A stretch of DNA of 64,000 nucleotides, from positions 3,009,623-3,073,622 of the forward strand of contig OY282444.1 in the NCBI GenBank assembly GCA_958296125.1, written 5' to 3'. Origin of the DNA: an uncultured Poribacteria bacterium (lineage in GTDB: Bacteria; Poribacteria; WGA-4E; PCPOR2b). Both the position numbers and the translations under genes were made by a program. Shown one piece after another: positions 1 through 9,241 of this stretch. Numbering within the stretch: position 1 is the stretch's first letter; each line of letters opens with the position of its first letter. The notes under the pieces are model-generated. The model ran no database searches, had not been told where the DNA came from, and worked only from the letters and a program-made list of their open reading frames with translations.

Positions 1-2
1 AC

Positions 3-3000
3 AAAGCGCAGGCGTTACGCTTGTATGCCGAACAATCAACGCTGGACGTGCTTGTTCAAGAAGACACGGATAGATACAAAGCGGCACTGGCAGCGACAGG
101 GGGTGCGTTTGGTGACATTGAACCGATTTCACGATTTCATGAGGCGTTTGAGGGGTCGGTGGACGCGGCTTATGCCGCAGCTGTGGTTGGGTTGGAGACC
201 GCAGCCTTCCAAGAGAAGATACGTGAGAATATAGGGCTACAGAACGCAGGCTTGCTAGTGTTAGAGGGTGAGAACGGGAGTATGAAACGGGACGCATGGA
301 CATCAAGGTTTCGGGATGTGATTTTTGCGTTGGATTTCCCGGAGCAGTTCACCCCTCCGACGGTCATAACACCGCCGGAACAGACACCGAGTGCGGTTGT
401 CCATATCCCGGACCCGAACCTGCGCGCTGCAATTGCGGAGGAGCTCGGCAAAAGCCCGAATGCCCCGATTACTGTGGAGGAGATGAAAAGGTTGAGAGCA
501 CTCCTAGTATCGGGTAGGGGCATCCGTGATTTGACAGGCATTCAGTTCGCAACCAATCTGTATAGGTTGCATATTGGTGGGTGGGGCGAGGATGAGAATC
601 AGGTATCTGACCTTTCGCCAATAGCGGGTTTAATCAACCTGGAAAGACTCTATCTTTCCGGTAATCCCATATCTGACTTCTCTCCCCTGAAAGGCTTAAC
701 AAATCTCAAAGGACTGGTGTTGAATCATACTTTGGTGTCCGACTTATCTTTCGTGAGAAGTTTAACGAATCTCGATGCACTGATAGTGCAGGACACTTTG
801 GTAACCGACCTGTCGCCGGTTGCAGGACTAATTAACCTGGAGTGGATAGCTTTTAACGATGGCGAGGGCAAAATATCCGACATATCGCCCTTTGCAGGGT
901 TAATCAACCTGACAAAAATTAACACGTGGGGTAACCCCATATCCGATTTATCGCCCCTTGCGGGTTTAACAAAACTGGAGACGATAGATGTTTGCGGCAG
1001 TAATATATCAGACCTTACGCCTTTGGCGGGATTAACAGACTTGGAAGAACTGTATCTTGTGGGCAACGAAATATCTGATATATCCCCCCTTACGGGATTA
1101 ACCGGGTTAACCCGTATGGATCTCCATTCCAATGACATATCAGACGTAGCCCCACTTGCGGGATTAACCGGATTAACATGGTTAAATCTTTCAGTAAACG
1201 ACATATTGGATATATCCCCGCTTACAGGATTAACCAATTTGAAATGGCTAGCGGTCGATCGCAACAACATTTCTGACCTTTCACCTTTGGCGGGGTTACG
1301 CGAGAATATAACGCTCTCTTGGTCCAACAATCCGGGGATTCCCAAAGACGGGGGGCCGAATATAGAGGGACCGTGGTTATGGGTCCTGTTATCGGACGTA
1401 GAACTGAGTAACAGGGATTTACTATCAGACGCGAGTGAGGGTAAGGTGAAAGAGGTAGAGGTCGCTACCCACGGGGCGACAGCGGGAAATCCTGTTGGCG
1501 ATCAGGTGTGGGCCTTCCACAAACTCCCGTCTGGGGTACAAAATAACATCGGTGATATGCTGAAACGCGACCCACCCGATGGCCTCATCTACGGGACTGT
1601 ATCGCTCTATTCTCCACGGGAACAGGAGACAACGTTGCACGTCGGTGCCGATGATGGGTTAAAGGTTTGGCTCAACGGAACTTTAGTTTACAATAACCCC
1701 CGAATTTTTGGGTCTGGCGGTTACACCGATTTCGCTCCCGTCACGCTTAGGGCAGGGAAAAATATCCTATTAGTTGCGGTTGGGATAAGGGGGCGCATTC
1801 ATAACGGCGAGTTTGGGTTTAAGCTTGGCACGGAATATACAGTAGCAACCCCCGGTGTCGGCTACACTTTTTCCAACAGCTCAATTCATACGGGCGATAC
1901 CTTCACCCTTGATATCCGCGCAGAAACTGTCACCGACTTGGCAGGGTGGCAGTTTGATATTGAGTTTGCCCCTGCCGCCCTCGAAGCTATCAACGTGACC
2001 GAAGGCGATTTCCTGAAGGCGGACAGCGGCACGACCTTCTTTCAAGGGGGCAGCATTGATAACGCAGCCGGTAAAATCACAGGACTCAGCGCGGTGCGGC
2101 TTTCTAGCAGCGGTGTGAGCGGCACAGGCACCCTGCTTCAGGTAAGATTCAAGGCGCAATCAGGCGGTGAAACAGAGTTGGCATTAAAGAACTTCCAGTT
2201 CGCCTCCATCACCGGCGATAGTATCCCCGCTGGCCCGCATCAAATCCGCATCGCTGTGGAGGGACAACTGGCAACCGGGGACGTGAATCGAGATGGCGTG
2301 GTTAGCGTTGTGGATCTGGTGCTTGTCGCTCAGCAGTTGGGGAAAAGGGTGCCTGCTAACTCGCCGGTGGATGCCAACGGCGATGGTGTGGTCAGTATCC
2401 TTGACCTTATTCTCGTGTCACGGGGAATTGGGGAGACCACAGCGTCTGCTGCACCCCCCTTAATCCCCCCGCAGGTGTCTTCATCCCGATCTGTCGGGGT
2501 GTCTTCATCCCGATCTGTCGGGGTGTCTTCATCCCGATCTGTCGGGGTGTCTTCATCCCGATCTATCGGGGCGGGGGGAGAGAGGATGTTAGACGCTGCA
2601 GGGGGAGCGAGGATGGTAGATCCTATGGGGAGAGGGAGGATGGTAGACGCTGCGAGGAGAGAAGGGATAGTAGATCCTATGGGGAGAGAGAGGATGGTAG
2701 ATGCTGCGATGATAGAGGGGTGGATAGTGCAGGCGCGGTTGGCAGATGACGGTTCGCTTGCCTTCAAAGAGGGTATTGAGAATCTCCAAAAACTGCTAGC
2801 CTCGTTGATACCTGAAGAGACTGCGTTGTTGGCAAACTATCCGAATCCGTTTAACCCGGAGACATGGATACCGTATCAGTTAGCGGAGTCGGCAGAGGTA
2901 ACGCTGACGATTTATGATATGAACGGGGGAGTAATTCGGCGTTTGGCGGTGGGGCATCGAGCGGCGGGTATGTATCAGAGTCGCAGCCGTGCAGCCTATT

Positions 3001-3107
3001 GGGATGGACGGAATCAGTTGGGTGAGCCTGTCGCCAGCGGTCTCTATTTTTACACACTGACAGCGGACGAATTCACAGCGACACGGCGGATGTTAATACT
3101 GAAATAA
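3..3107 (+). CDS. Secreted LRR / cohesin / dockerin-like multidomain protein (5' partial)
   Basis: The reading frame is open to the left edge and the first residues are not a signal peptide, so the N-terminus is probably outside the window; the first internal start is a TTG at 21. From that TTG the order is: a helical lead-in; about ten 22-residue leucine-rich repeats at about residues 178-430 (pattern L-x-x-I-S-D-L-S-P-L-A-G-L); a PA14-like region (453-603); a cohesin-like beta domain (607-750); two dockerin-like Ca-binding loops at 752-806 (GDVNRDGVVSVVDLV, DANGDGVVSILDLI); low-complexity repeats (818-900); and a FlgD-like C-terminal module beginning YPNPFNPETWIPYQL. That tail is typical of exported proteins in Poribacteria-like genomes and may act in sorting or anchoring. 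Likely a cell-surface or secreted binding/adhesion protein; the ligand is unknown. Confidence 0.85.
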   Translation, partial: KAQALRLYAEQSTLDVLVQEDTDRYKAALAATGGAFGDIEPISRFHEAFEGSVDAAYAAAVVGLETAAFQEKIRENIGLQNAGLLVLEGENGSMKRDAWTSRFRDVIFALDFPEQFTPPTVITPPEQTPSAVVHIPDPNLRAAIAEELGKSPNAPITVEEMKRLRALLVSGRGIRDLTGIQFATNLYRLHIGGWGEDENQVSDLSPIAGLINLERLYLSGNPISDFSPLKGLTNLKGLVLNHTLVSDLSFVRSLTNLDALIVQDTLVTDLSPVAGLINLEWIAFNDGEGKISDISPFAGLINLTKINTWGNPISDLSPLAGLTKLETIDVCGSNISDLTPLAGLTDLEELYLVGNEISDISPLTGLTGLTRMDLHSNDISDVAPLAGLTGLTWLNLSVNDILDISPLTGLTNLKWLAVDRNNISDLSPLAGLRENITLSWSNNPGIPKDGGPNIEGPWLWVLLSDVELSNRDLLSDASEGKVKEVEVATHGATAGNPVGDQVWAFHKLPSGVQNNIGDMLKRDPPDGLIYGTVSLYSPREQETTLHVGADDGLKVWLNGTLVYNNPRIFGSGGYTDFAPVTLRAGKNILLVAVGIRGRIHNGEFGFKLGTEYTVATPGVGYTFSNSSIHTGDTFTLDIRAETVTDLAGWQFDIEFAPAALEAINVTEGDFLKADSGTTFFQGGSIDNAAGKITGLSAVRLSSSGVSGTGTLLQVRFKAQSGGETELALKNFQFASITGDSIPAGPHQIRIAVEGQLATGDVNRDGVVSVVDLVLVAQQLGKRVPANSPVDANGDGVVSILDLILVSRGIGETTASAAPPLIPPQVSSSRSVGVSSSRSVGVSSSRSVGVSSSRSIGAGGERMLDAAGGARMVDPMGRGRMVDAARREGIVDPMGRERMVDAAMIEGWIVQARLADDGSLAFKEGIENLQKLLASLIPEETALLANYPNPFNPETWIPYQLAESAEVTLTIYDMNGGVIRRLAVGHRAAGMYQSRSRAAYWDGRNQLGEPVASGLYFYTLTADEFTATRRMLILK
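2475..2570 (+). repeat. 24-bp tandem repeat, four units, inside the LRR gene
   Basis: Four consecutive 24-bp units start at 2475, 2499, 2523 and 2547; the last differs by one base. Each encodes VSSSRSVG, so reading frame is kept. Each unit contains the palindrome CCCGATCTGTCGGG, which resembles CCCGAT-ATCGGG hairpins seen between genes elsewhere in the window (for example near 34365, 35420 and 45516). Confidence 0.95.
2571..2720 (+). repeat. Degenerate 27-30-bp repeats encoding RMVDAA / RMVDPMG blocks
   Basis: Directly after the 24-bp array, purine-rich imperfect units built around GAGGATGGTAGA encode alternating blocks such as RMVDPMGRG and RMVDAARREG. The composition is unlike the rest of the gene and looks like slippage-driven expansion of a linker before the C-terminal module. 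Confidence 0.7.
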
Positions 3108-3209
3108 ACTAAAAACAATCCCAATGCGTTGTTGGGTCTAACCCTGTAATTTTACTTTTCAAAAGTATGTCTAAGTCCGTTGGGACAGAGCCTCCTCGCG
3201 ATGTAATTG

Positions 3210-3251
3210 GGTTTCCTATCTATGATCGCCGGAATCGCAAGTTAGGAAACC
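3210..3251. terminator. Inverted repeat between convergent genes
   Basis: Arms GGTTTCCTA (3210-3218) and TAGGAAACC (3243-3251) match perfectly. The site lies between the stop of the LRR gene and the stop of pdxH, which converge here. It may act as a bidirectional terminator, although there is no clear T-run. Confidence 0.4.
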
Positions 3252-3265
3252 TGCGGCCGCTATTC

Positions 3266-3898
3266 TCACGGCGAAATGCGCTCGATTCGCCAATCATCAT
3301 TGGGTTGGCGGGTGTAACGAAGACGGTCGTGCAGACGGCTTGGGCGACCACTCCAGAACTCAATCATGTTGGGGGATAAACGGTAACCACCCCAATCTGA
3401 GGGCAGCGGAATCTCTGCGTCCTGATATTGTGCTGCTAACTGGTTGAACCGTTCCTCCAGTACCTTTCGGTCAGGGATAATTTCGCTCTGTTTTGACACC
3501 AGTGCGGCCAAACGACTACCGGCGGGCCGGCTTTGAAAATAGTTGTTGGAGTTTTCACGAGAAACTTTGCTCACCTGCCCGGCGATACGCACCTGCCGAT
3601 CCAGTTCTCGCCAGTAAAAAACCAGTGCCGCATTCGGATTTTCTGCAAGCTCCTTCCCCTTTTGGCTTTCGTAGTCTGTATAAAAAACAAAACCCCGCTC
3701 ATCAAGTCCTCTGAGCAGTACAATCCTTGCCGAAGGTATTCCGTCCTTCGTTGCCGTCGCCAGCGTCATCGCGTCCGGCAGATCGAGTTTCGCGTCAATC
3801 GCTTGTTGAAACCACTTCTCAAACTGCTTAAAGGGATTCGCATCCAAGTCGCGCTCGTCCAAGCCGATATCCGTATATTCTCTGCGAAGTTCAGCCAT
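3266..3898 (-). CDS. pdxH: Pyridoxine/pyridoxamine 5'-phosphate oxidase
   Basis: FMN enzyme that oxidises PNP or PMP to pyridoxal 5'-phosphate (vitamin B6 salvage and synthesis, cytosol). The chosen start gives 210 residues beginning MAELRREY, close to the size of E. coli PdxH, with AAGGAG about ten bases upstream; the longer open frame to 4015 has no such site. Visible family motifs are the FMN-binding region FVFYTDYESQKGKEL, RQVRIAG, and the C-terminal signature GYRLSPNMIEFWSGRPSRLHDR. It stands alone and converges with the LRR gene. Confidence 0.96.
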   Translation of the reverse strand: MAELRREYTDIGLDERDLDANPFKQFEKWFQQAIDAKLDLPDAMTLATATKDGIPSARIVLLRGLDERGFVFYTDYESQKGKELAENPNAALVFYWRELDRQVRIAGQVSKVSRENSNNYFQSRPAGSRLAALVSKQSEIIPDRKVLEERFNQLAAQYQDAEIPLPSDWGGYRLSPNMIEFWSGRPSRLHDRLRYTRQPNDDWRIERISP

Positions 3899-4082
3899 GT
3901 CTACGGGTCTCCTTGCGGCTAACACTTTTTGAAAGAGTTTCTCACAATCCCAATGCTTGCCTGGTCTCGGCACGGACAGCGTTGGGTCAAACACCGTGAT
4001 TTTTACCTTGCACAACCCTTAGAAATGTGTTACAATTAGATATGATTTTGCATTGCCCCCACCTTTTAGAGTTGTGGGCGCA

Positions 4083-4294
4083 AGCCATATCTGGACAAAG
4101 TATCAGGGTTGGATGTTCAACCCTGTAGTCGTCCGTGCCGAGACCAGGGGCGGTGTGGCATCGCCCGTAGGTGTGAGATTTAATGCACATCTATGTCGCT
4201 TAGACTCGCGGTCGCCCTTTCGGGGACTCATATCTAAGAAGCCTGTCAAGAACAGGTAAGAAGCCCAAGCATTTATGCTGGGGAGTATGTCACA
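4083..4294 (+). mobile_element. Decayed right end of an IS200/IS605 (TnpB-type) element
   Basis: This 436-base gap (3899-4334) holds no intact gene. It ends in a hairpin (CCCAAGCAT / ATGCTGGGG, about 4267-4285) followed by AGTATGTCAC, which is the arrangement of IS200/IS605-family right ends. Upstream, the plus frame reads PVVVRAETRGGVASPVG, reminiscent of the variable tail after the TnpB zinc-finger region. No TnpA or TnpB core remains. A related end lies near 35393-35503. This is recognition by pattern only. Confidence 0.5.
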
Positions 4295-4334
4295 ACAGCC
4301 ATCGTAATAAACCTCCCATCCAATCAATTAGTAA

Positions 4335-5678
4335 TTAGTAACTCGATGGTTTCGGCGTTGCAGGGGGCCAATACCTATTGGGATCTTCATCCCAAGCGCG
4401 TCCGCATAGCCGAGAGATTACGCACCACTCCGCCGATGTGAGATGCGCGTGATTATGGAAAAGGAAACGCTTCAGACCCGCTTCCTCTGAGACTGTTAGG
4501 ATGCGATGCAAATCTCCGGCGGTCATTGGATCTCCGCCATGCGGCATCCGTCCCGTATCCACCCAAGGGACAATCTTCTCCGGTTGGCTGACTGCCGCAA
4601 GTGCCCGATCGGTTTCAGTTTTCACGACTCGGTCGAAGAAGGCTTGGGGAAATCCCAAATCCATGTCCGATAGAGCGTTTACCTCCGGCAAATCTACGCC
4701 TAGCCAAGCTTTCACTACTGTAAAGCAATCCTGTTCGGTCAGGCGAGGATTCCATTCTTGGATCTGTTGTATCCAACGGGCGACGGTGCCGTACATACCG
4801 TCGAAGCCACGATGCCAGAAGTAGTGCTTGACGAGCAGCACATCCACGATCTGATCCCAAGCGTGGAAATCGAGCGCAGTCATGCCAGAGAATACCGCCG
4901 AACGGGGGCCATTTCCCAATAACAACTTACGCGGGGATTTGTCCAGTTCACGACGAAATGCTTCTCCCGTTTTAATTCCATCCTCCCGTCGCCAGCGCAG
5001 CCAGTAAACAGCGTCCTCATTGATATCGAAGAGGTTCATCTCCGACAGCACACCGTGGGGTCCGTGGTAGCGGACTTCGGCGGGGGTAAAACTGCGAAAA
5101 CGCTCATGGAGATGGTATCTGCCGCGTTCAAGTCTGTCTGGATCGTATCCTCTAACAGCGGCTTGGACTTTGGTTGATTCAGGAATAGTCGCAAACACAG
5201 CGTTGCCATGGTGCCATTCTAGTTCATAGGGGGACTCGGTCCAGCCATCCATGATACCCCCGTCGACTTGTGGAAAGCCTCCGAATACCTCATCCCAGAC
5301 CGCCGCCATGGTGACTGCGCCGTAGGGGTCCTCCTCCAATGGAAGTGATTTCGCACCCGTTGCCCCGCTGCCGGGGGCAAAAATGAAAATCTCCCAGCCG
5401 CGCACTTTGGCGTTATCAAGCATCGCATGGAGCAGTTTCTCTTTGGAGGAATCGGTTTCTGTGTTGCGGGCATTTGGCTCCAACCCGCGGTTGCGATACG
5501 CTTGAGGGTTGGAAGGAAAAGCGGGAATGCTAAATTGACCCTGTGCATCCGCAAAGAGCGTGCGACCGAAAACGAAGCCTTTGATCCCCCCAGCTTCCCA
5601 GGCATCAAAGATTCGTTCATAATCGTTCATCACCGGTTCAAGGGGTTGACCGATACGCATCCATGCTTGCAACGCCAT
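4335..5678 (-). CDS. Predicted TIM-barrel, glycoside-hydrolase-like protein
   Basis: 447 residues with no signal peptide. A strong AAAGGAG lies eight bases before the ATG. I do not recognise a named family. Features are acidic and aromatic stretches such as GWEIFIFAPG, GIMDGWTESPYELEWHHGN and YWLRWRRE, plus a C-terminal block GLKRFLFHNHAHLTSAEW. These resemble the end of TIM-barrel sugar hydrolases, where a late strand carries a Y/F-N-H motif. Likely a cytosolic enzyme acting on a carbohydrate or sugar acid. Its start overlaps the 3' end of the antitoxin remnant at 5638-5832. The real reaction is unknown. Confidence 0.7.
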   Translation of the reverse strand: MALQAWMRIGQPLEPVMNDYERIFDAWEAGGIKGFVFGRTLFADAQGQFSIPAFPSNPQAYRNRGLEPNARNTETDSSKEKLLHAMLDNAKVRGWEIFIFAPGSGATGAKSLPLEEDPYGAVTMAAVWDEVFGGFPQVDGGIMDGWTESPYELEWHHGNAVFATIPESTKVQAAVRGYDPDRLERGRYHLHERFRSFTPAEVRYHGPHGVLSEMNLFDINEDAVYWLRWRREDGIKTGEAFRRELDKSPRKLLLGNGPRSAVFSGMTALDFHAWDQIVDVLLVKHYFWHRGFDGMYGTVARWIQQIQEWNPRLTEQDCFTVVKAWLGVDLPEVNALSDMDLGFPQAFFDRVVKTETDRALAAVSQPEKIVPWVDTGRMPHGGDPMTAGDLHRILTVSEEAGLKRFLFHNHAHLTSAEWCVISRLCGRAWDEDPNRYWPPATPKPSSY

Positions 5679-5832
5679 GTTGTGAGCTCCTTTTCCTCTG
5701 GTTCGTGGTGTTTACGATATCCTCCTCGATTTGCAGAGCAAGCAACCGTTTTTGTGCACCTTCTGATACTTCCTCAAGGATGCCCTCCTCGGCGAGAAAA
5801 TCATCAACGTTACTCCCACTATGCTTGTTCAT
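5638..5832 (-). pseudogene. Truncated HigA-like (XRE-type) antitoxin remnant
   Basis: 64-codon frame with GGGAGG five bases before the ATG. The first about 38 residues (NKHSGSNVDDFLAEEGILEEV and KRLLALQIEEDI) match the N-terminal block typical of small antitoxins paired with RelE/HigB-type toxins (pattern GSSFDDFLxEEGxLEE...KRVLAWQ). The helix-turn-helix that should follow is absent, and the rest is unrelated sequence running into the next gene. No toxin is adjacent. Interpreted as the remnant of a lost toxin-antitoxin module; its ribosome site may still drive a short peptide. Confidence 0.55.
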
Positions 5833-5936
5833 ATTGACCTCCCACTTTGCCATAAATTTCTTCCATTTCGTGCCAAATTTGTCGAAATAGTTCTCGATTA
5901 ACTCCCAATACTTTCGCTACTAATCCTGCGTGACTC

Positions 5937-6695
5937 CTACGCATTAGGCATGATGTAGCGTCGTCGATGATAGGCAATGCGGAACCCCTGTCGTTGGTAT
6001 ACCCGCTCGGCGTTGCTGCCTGTTGTCGTTTCCAGCGTTGTCCAATGGTTGCCCATCGCTTGTGAACCCGTAACCGCTCGCGTAATCATGGCGGAGGCGA
6101 TCCCTTTGCGGCGGTGTTCTGGCAGTGTTGCGACATGGTCGATGTAGCCCATGCCGAATTGCGAATAGACCAGCGTCGTACCCACCGGCGCACCGTCCAC
6201 ACGCGCTAGATAGCGGCACACCTCGGGCACAACCAGCGCAGAACGTCCGACCTCCCCCATTGTCTGCGGATGACCGAATCCGCGACACATGACCTCCGCC
6301 CAAAGGTCATATTCCCTATCGGGCGATATACTGATTTCCGCGACAGTTTGTGGGGGCAGCGGGGCGGTAGGCGGGTCATAAACCATCGCTGATGCCAATG
6401 CACCTTCTGTGAAACCGCGTCTCTCCAGCCGCTCGCCAAGGTCAGCGGGGTGGTCTAGCGGCGAAAGGGTGAACATACAGTCGTATTTTTTCTCTCCAAA
6501 TAGGCGCAGCGCGTCGTCAATCAATCTGTCTACTTGGATGTCGTCCACATTCACCTGTGCAATGCGATGAAAGAAGTCCATCGCTGCGCGGTCGTGGCTG
6601 AATGCCAGTGCGCCATCGAGGTCGTGATTGTCACACCACTGTGCACGAAGGGTGATCCAGAGTTTTTCAAAGGTGGTCATCAGTTCGTCGGGCAT
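5937..6695 (-). CDS. GNAT-family N-acetyltransferase
   Basis: 252 residues from the ATG at 6695, which has AGGAG seven bases upstream; a start 18 bases earlier is weaker. The C-terminal half is a GNAT fold: strand-loop motif A is visible as YIDHVATLPEHRRKGIASAMI, the acetyl-CoA pyrophosphate loop (R-R-K-G-I-A), followed by NAERVYQRQGF (motif B). The N-terminal about 110 residues may be a second, degenerate GNAT-like or substrate domain. Substrate is unknown. It lies on the same strand as its neighbours, separated by about 100-150 bases. Confidence 0.85.
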   Translation of the reverse strand: MPDELMTTFEKLWITLRAQWCDNHDLDGALAFSHDRAAMDFFHRIAQVNVDDIQVDRLIDDALRLFGEKKYDCMFTLSPLDHPADLGERLERRGFTEGALASAMVYDPPTAPLPPQTVAEISISPDREYDLWAEVMCRGFGHPQTMGEVGRSALVVPEVCRYLARVDGAPVGTTLVYSQFGMGYIDHVATLPEHRRKGIASAMITRAVTGSQAMGNHWTTLETTTGSNAERVYQRQGFRIAYHRRRYIMPNA

Positions 6696-6842
6696 AATCA
6701 CACTCCTGTTCAAGGATAGCTGTCCTATATCTCCATATCCCCAGGTTATTCAAATTGCACCTCAGATTTCTTGGAACATTCCTGTCTTTGTCGATGAGGC
6801 ATAATTGCCATGATCACATTAGGGTGATTATGTCTCCGCTGA

Positions 6843-8177
6843 TTAAACGGAGTGGGTAAATCGAGGCTCAACCAACCGGAAGGTCAGCAGGACACTGCAG
6901 AAGACAAGGACCGAGCACGCAATAAATACAGATTCAAAAGAGAATCGATCAATCAACAGACCAACCCCCGGCGAGCCGAGCAACGGCACGGTCTGAAGAA
7001 CACTCAGCAGGCCCAAGTATTGCGGGTGCTTTTCCTGTGGAGAAATCTCAAGGGTGTAGTTTGTAAGAATACGGCCCGATACCGGGGTAAACCCCAAACA
7101 GGCATACACAAGCCAATACCAGTGGGCTCCTGTTGGCAGGCGGCTCAAACCAACCGCCAGCAGAGGCACACAGGCGGCGATAAAAATCAATACACGCAGC
7201 ACAATCCGATTGCCGTGCCGATCTGCAATATTCCCCATCACTAAGGCACCGAGCCCACTGACTGTGTTCTGTGCAATCAAGAGCGTCACGAAGTTTCTCG
7301 ACACCAACCCTAACGCCCGCTTTCCAAAAACGGTATAGTGCGGAAATATGGGCCAACCTGTGTAGAACAACATTAGAACTATCGCGAGTATGCGAAAATT
7401 TCGGTCATACCGCAGCAGCATCAGTCCGGAACTGAGATACTTGAGAAAAGGCACGGTTTGCGGGGAATGGTCACCAGGGGGCTCACGGAAAAACAAACTG
7501 GAGCACGCAGCAAGCCCAAAGAACATCCCCGTTGTCCCAAATATCCAAGCATAATTGGCACTGTCACCGCTGACCCAACGGGGCATCACAAGCCAAACGA
7601 TGGCAATCGCAAGCGTGCAACCGATGAGGCTAGCATAAGCCAATAGCCGCCCCCGTCTTTTCGGACGAATCAGCTTGCCCTGTAGGGTGCCGTGCGCGAG
7701 GACATTGCTGCCGTAAGTCAGCCAGTGCAAACCATACAGTGTCAGGAAGATCGTCACAATCGCGCTATTCGACCAACGTCCAAACTCAAGGGTCAATGCC
7801 AATACCAGCCAAGGGAGGGTGATGCCAAAAGCGGAAAGTATAAACACAATCCGTTTTTTAGGCATTTTTGCCACGCGGTGTGCGATAAGAATCTGAGGGA
7901 TACTTTGCCCAATTCGAGAGATGAGGGGCAGAAACCCCCGGATAACCCCCGATAAGGTGTAGACATCCAGAAACCCCGGCATCACCACCGATTCGGTCTT
8001 GAAAATCCAGCCGAGCCGCATGAAAATCTGGTTTGCCCCAAATACGATGAGATTGTGTTTTTCATGCTGCTGGACCGCTTTCTCAATTATGCCCATAAAG
8101 AAAAATGACCTTTCCAAGACCGAAACAAAAAGTCGTGACTTCAACGGTATGACTGCAACCGGGGTGACGACTTTCAT
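6843..8177 (-). CDS. Major facilitator superfamily transporter
   Basis: 444 residues with about twelve hydrophobic segments (for example VFILSAFGITLPWLVLALTL, ILAIVLMLFYTGWPIF, SVFIACSVLVFCSVLLTFRL) and MFS-like loop sequences such as GNIADRHGNRI. An internal ATG (8096, MGIIEKAVQQ) might be the real start because the first 27 residues look atypical; neither start has a strong ribosome site. It begins 29 bases after the ilvC stop, so it is probably read with the ilvBNC operon. Substrate unknown; context allows amino-acid export but does not prove it. Confidence 0.85.
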   Translation of the reverse strand: MKVVTPVAVIPLKSRLFVSVLERSFFFMGIIEKAVQQHEKHNLIVFGANQIFMRLGWIFKTESVVMPGFLDVYTLSGVIRGFLPLISRIGQSIPQILIAHRVAKMPKKRIVFILSAFGITLPWLVLALTLEFGRWSNSAIVTIFLTLYGLHWLTYGSNVLAHGTLQGKLIRPKRRGRLLAYASLIGCTLAIAIVWLVMPRWVSGDSANYAWIFGTTGMFFGLAACSSLFFREPPGDHSPQTVPFLKYLSSGLMLLRYDRNFRILAIVLMLFYTGWPIFPHYTVFGKRALGLVSRNFVTLLIAQNTVSGLGALVMGNIADRHGNRIVLRVLIFIAACVPLLAVGLSRLPTGAHWYWLVYACLGFTPVSGRILTNYTLEISPQEKHPQYLGLLSVLQTVPLLGSPGVGLLIDRFSFESVFIACSVLVFCSVLLTFRLVEPRFTHSV

Positions 8178-8205
8178 GAGAATATGTTATTCCAAGGTGT
8201 GATTA

Positions 8206-9198
8206 CTACTCCGCAAGCCAGCTCATCATGCTCCGTAAATCCTTCCCCACCTTTTCGATCTGCAGCTCCGACTCTCGGCGACGGAGGGCTTGTAGCACGG
8301 GTTGATTCGCCTGATTTTCCAGCACCCATTCCCGTGCAAATTCCCCATTCTGCACCTCTTTGAGAAGTTCCCGCATTCGTTCCCGGACCCCCTCATCAAT
8401 GACACGGGGCCCGCGGGTAAGATCGCCGAATTCTGCCGTGTTGCTGACATCATTGCGCATTTTGCTGAGCCCCCCTGTATAGATCAGATCTACAATCAGC
8501 TTCAACTCATGCAGGCACTCAAAAAACGCCATCTCTGGTTGGTAGCCAGCCTCGACGAGGGTATCGAAGGCGGCTTTGATCAGGGCGGTCGTTCCGCCAC
8601 AAAGCACTGCTTGTTCGCCGAAGAGATCGGTTTCCGTCTCTTCACGGAAGGTGGTCTCAATGACACCGGCTCGGGTGCCACCAATTCCTCTTGCATAAGC
8701 GAGTGCAAGGTCTCTGGCATGTCCCGTTACATCCTGCTGGATAGCGATAAGGCACGGGACACCCCCCCCCTCTTCAAAGACCTGTCGCACGAGCAGCCCC
8801 GGTCCCTTCGGTGCAATCATCGCCACGTCAATGTCGTTCGCTGGAACAATCTGACCGAAATGGATGCTGAAACCGTGCGAAACCATCACCATATTGCCCG
8901 CCTGTAGATTCGGCTCAATCTGATTCCGATACACCGCTCCATGTTGTTCATCCGGGATGAGAATCTGAACGACATCCGCTTCAGCAGCGGCTTCGTCAAT
9001 ATTTTTTACCGTCAATCCTTCCGACTCTGCTGCCGGTTGGGAACGGCTGCTGGGGCGCAGTCCGAGGACAACGTTTGCGCCGCTGTCCTTGAGGTTCAAC
9101 GCCTGTGCACGCCCTTGGCTGCCGTAGCCGATGACAGCAACCGTTCGTTCTTTGAGTAAATCAAAATTTGCGTCGCTATCGTAATAAACTGTTGCCAT
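8206..9198 (-). CDS. ilvC: Ketol-acid reductoisomerase
   Basis: 330 residues from the ATG at 9198, with AAAGGAG six bases upstream; the longer frame to 9288 lacks a site and overlaps ilvN. Converts 2-acetolactate or 2-aceto-2-hydroxybutyrate to the dihydroxy acids using NADPH and Mg2+. The Rossmann motif is [17 protein letters not shown], then VLIPDEQ-type and GPG motifs ([11 protein letters not shown]), and metal-binding acidic residues in the C-terminal knotted domain ([18 protein letters not shown]). Class I length. Third gene of ilvB-ilvN-ilvC. Confidence 0.98.
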   Translation of the reverse strand: MATVYYDSDANFDLLKERTVAVIGYGSQGRAQALNLKDSGANVVLGLRPSSRSQPAAESEGLTVKNIDEAAAEADVVQILIPDEQHGAVYRNQIEPNLQAGNMVMVSHGFSIHFGQIVPANDIDVAMIAPKGPGLLVRQVFEEGGGVPCLIAIQQDVTGHARDLALAYARGIGGTRAGVIETTFREETETDLFGEQAVLCGGTTALIKAAFDTLVEAGYQPEMAFFECLHELKLIVDLIYTGGLSKMRNDVSNTAEFGDLTRGPRVIDEGVRERMRELLKEVQNGEFAREWVLENQANQPVLQALRRRESELQIEKVGKDLRSMMSWLAE

Positions 9199-9241
9199 GA
9201 ATGCTCCTTTGCGTGAAATTTGCAAACTCAATGTCGGTCGA

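Noticed and set aside
170-541. Minus-strand ORF inside the LRR gene
   Set aside because: Shadow of the plus-strand gene; no ribosome site and no domain.
600-1290. 66-bp periodicity that could be mistaken for a CRISPR array
   Set aside because: It is the coding trace of leucine-rich repeats, without spacers.
725-1345. 206-codon minus-strand ORF across the LRR repeats
   Set aside because: Its repeat pattern is an antisense echo of the leucine-rich repeats.
2330-2767. 145-codon minus-strand ORF with TDRDED repeats
   Set aside because: Antisense reading of the 24-bp array in the LRR gene.
8302-8907. 201-codon plus-strand ORF in ilvC
   Set aside because: Lies fully opposite the conserved ilvC coding sequence and has no family signature.
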